Positions 62,508 through 64,000 of a DNA stretch of 64,000 nucleotides are shown here, piece after piece. Positions within the stretch are counted from its first letter, which is position 1. Every line of letters starts with the position of its first letter. This DNA comes from Auritidibacter sp. Marseille-P8566. Lineage in GTDB: Bacteria; Actinomycetota; Actinomycetes; Actinomycetales; Microbacteriaceae. A program made the position numbers and the translations under genes. The notes under the pieces were generated by a model. That model was given only the letters and a program-made list of their open reading frames with translations. It did not search any database and had not been told where the DNA came from. The stretch lies in assembly GCA_945895375.1 (NCBI GenBank), contig CAMDEE010000001.1, forward strand, positions 124,001-188,000, written 5' to 3'.

Positions 62508-62542
62508 TTAGGTATATTCTACGAATTGTAGAATATACCTAA
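62508..62542. promoter_or_regulatory. Operator dyad 2 upstream of ycnI-like gene (extended)
   Basis: TTAGGTATATTCTAC-GAATT-GTAGAATATACCTAA, perfect 15-bp arms; core TTCTAC-N5-GTAGAA. Confidence 0.8.
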
Positions 62543-62550
62543 GGAGAAAA

Positions 62551-63249
62551 ATGAAGAGATTGTTGCTCGTAGCAGCGATTACAGTAGCCCTACTTCCTGC
62601 AAGTGCGGCGATGGCCCACGTATCAATAATTCCTGGTGTGGCCGCAAATGGCAGCACCACGGATTCTCTAAAAGCTGGGAAGAGCGGATTCGTAAACTTC
62701 CGCATCGGACACGGATGTTCTCTAGAAAAAGAGACATTGAACCCTGCAACTAAGACCAGCATGCTTGGCACTAACTGGGGAACCAAGGAGTTCTCAGTTG
62801 AGATCCCCGCTGTTGCTCAGGGTACAGGAACAACTATTCCTAGACCAGCTTGGGTTCCAGGCTGGAAGACTTCTGTAACAAAGAATGCTGTTACTGGAAA
62901 CTACTTAGTTACTTGGAAGTCAATCAACAGAGCTTTTGATGTGCCAGATGCACCTGAGGGTAACGCTGGTGGAAGAATGCAGTTTGACTTTGGCGTTCGC
63001 ATCCAGTGGGCAGCTGACTCAGTGGGCCAGAAGGTTTATTTCAAGTCAGTTCAAACTTGTCAGGTAGACGTCCCTGGTGTTGCAGCAAAAGCAAAGACCA
63101 AGACCAAACCAGCAGTAAAGGCAATCAAGCCTAGAAGCTTTGATATCAAAGTCAGCTGGGAAAAGACAGACGGATCTGGCGCTGACACAGTTGCAGATCT
63201 AATCGAACACAACGATGCACCTAGCGTGACTGTATTGGCAGCTAGCTAA
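62551..63249 (+). CDS. YcnI/DUF1775-family secreted protein
   Basis: Signal peptide then HVSIIPGVAANGSTTDSLKAGKSGFVNFRIGHGC; LVTWKSINRAFDVPD; followed by CopC. Confidence 0.85.
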   Translation: MKRLLLVAAITVALLPASAAMAHVSIIPGVAANGSTTDSLKAGKSGFVNFRIGHGCSLEKETLNPATKTSMLGTNWGTKEFSVEIPAVAQGTGTTIPRPAWVPGWKTSVTKNAVTGNYLVTWKSINRAFDVPDAPEGNAGGRMQFDFGVRIQWAADSVGQKVYFKSVQTCQVDVPGVAAKAKTKTKPAVKAIKPRSFDIKVSWEKTDGSGADTVADLIEHNDAPSVTVLAAS

Positions 63250-63623
63250 TGAAGAGGATGCTTGTTGCTCTTTTGTTGATTACAACATTTGTAGCTCCAC
63301 CAGAGCAACAAGCATCCGCTCACGCCAGCCTTGCCATTGCTACACCGGGAGTGGGCAAAGTAATTCATATGTCACCGAAGAATGTACGTCTAACATTCGA
63401 TGAAAACTTAATCAGCCTTGGCAAATCGAATCAAATAAAAGTAACAAACTCCAAAGGCAAGCAAGTAAGCCTTCCAACTACAACTGTTCGTGGAGCGACT
63501 GCAAGCGTGAAGCTAATTACAGGCCTTGAGTACGGTACTTACGTGGTCACTTACAGAGTTGTCTCTGCTGACGGGCACATCGTTTCATCGAAGTATAAGT
63601 TCTACTACCGAAAGAAGAGCTAG
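63249..63623 (+). CDS. CopC-domain copper-binding protein
   Basis: AHASLAIATPGVGKVIHMSPKNVRLTFDENLI; GTYVVTYRVVSADGHIVSSKYKFYY. Confidence 0.9.
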   Translation: MKRMLVALLLITTFVAPPEQQASAHASLAIATPGVGKVIHMSPKNVRLTFDENLISLGKSNQIKVTNSKGKQVSLPTTTVRGATASVKLITGLEYGTYVVTYRVVSADGHIVSSKYKFYYRKKS

Positions 63624-63997
63624 CAGTAAGCTCCAAGAATATCCTTAGCTTCACCAAGAGCCTTAGCGCCAACCTTCTTTTCTGCAGCTTGATCTGCAGC
63701 TAGCTCAGTGAGCTGGTTGATCTCATGATTGAAACAAATCGCTAACCAAGACCATGGGGTAGCCACCAGAAGTCTTTTGGCCAAAGACTTGATTTCAAGA
63801 TGATGCCTTTTTAGGTGTGTGTATTCGTGCCAGAGAACAGCCTCTAATTGCTCCACATTCAAGGCATTAGCTGTACCTCTGGTCATAAAAATGAATTTTT
63901 CCCCATCTACTTTTTTTGCAAAGGCAAGACGTGGTTCCAACGGAACCAGTATCACAGGAATGTCTTGAAATCTTCTAAATTCACGACCAATTGACAT
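63620..63997 (-). CDS. M56/BlaR1-like zinc metallopeptidase domain protein (5' part probably beyond window)
   Basis: AVLWHEYTHLKRHHLEIK; ELAADQAA. Confidence 0.8.
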   Translation of the reverse strand: MSIGREFRRFQDIPVILVPLEPRLAFAKKVDGEKFIFMTRGTANALNVEQLEAVLWHEYTHLKRHHLEIKSLAKRLLVATPWSWLAICFNHEINQLTELAADQAAEKKVGAKALGEAKDILGAYC

Positions 63998-64000
63998 GAA

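Noticed and set aside
62508-62542. The 15-bp-arm palindrome as a terminator for dcd
   Set aside because: AT-rich stem, no U tract; followed directly by an SD (AAGGAG) and the ycnI start; a second matching dyad upstream argues for an operator.

Overview
The window is a compact, low-GC actinobacterial chromosome segment spanning the replication origin. Gene order and content suggest a streamlined Microbacteriaceae-like genome (inference, no search run). Left arm: ftsW(partial)-pbpA-pknA-pknB, trpG/pabA, crgA, rhomboid, ppiA. An accessory stretch (about 7.6-15.1 kb) follows, with an orphan ORF, an XRE regulator, a GH16 glucanase, two tandem Cys-rich surface proteins, two MFS transporters and a lipoprotein. 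Then come tRNA-Ile/tRNA-Ala, DUF3566, gyrA, gyrB, dciA, recF, gnd, dnaN and dnaA. Right arm: rpmH-rnpA-yidD-yidC-jag-rsmG-parA-parB with parS sites, an aminotransferase, trxA/trxB/murJ/NUDIX/cca, rpsF-ssb-rpsR-rplI-dnaB, purB, a probable reduced WXG100-like gene pair, a PDH/BCDH operon, a zinc-uptake/Zur region with zinc-independent ribosomal proteins, HU, CtaG/CopD, a PIF1/RecD-like helicase, a DUF2834-like/esterase fusion, MMPL, MarR, dcd, and YcnI/CopC with an M56 peptidase at the edge. No rRNA, CRISPR, IS element or prophage was recognised. Main points for follow-up: (1) a 58-aa WRG-motif ORF, absent from the ORF track, translationally coupled (ATGA) to a 258-aa ORF; (2) dense DnaA-box clusters away from dnaA, at parB and dnaB; (3) two spaced dyads (TTCTAC-N5-GTAGAA) in front of ycnI/copC with an M56 gene nearby; (4) a perfect 11-5-11 Zur/Fur-like palindrome in the znuA promoter; (5) tandem acidic six-Cys surface proteins sharing a 24-bp promoter block; (6) convergent genes whose stop codons overlap or abut; (7) recurrent leaderless-type promoters; (8) a DUF2834-like/esterase fusion.
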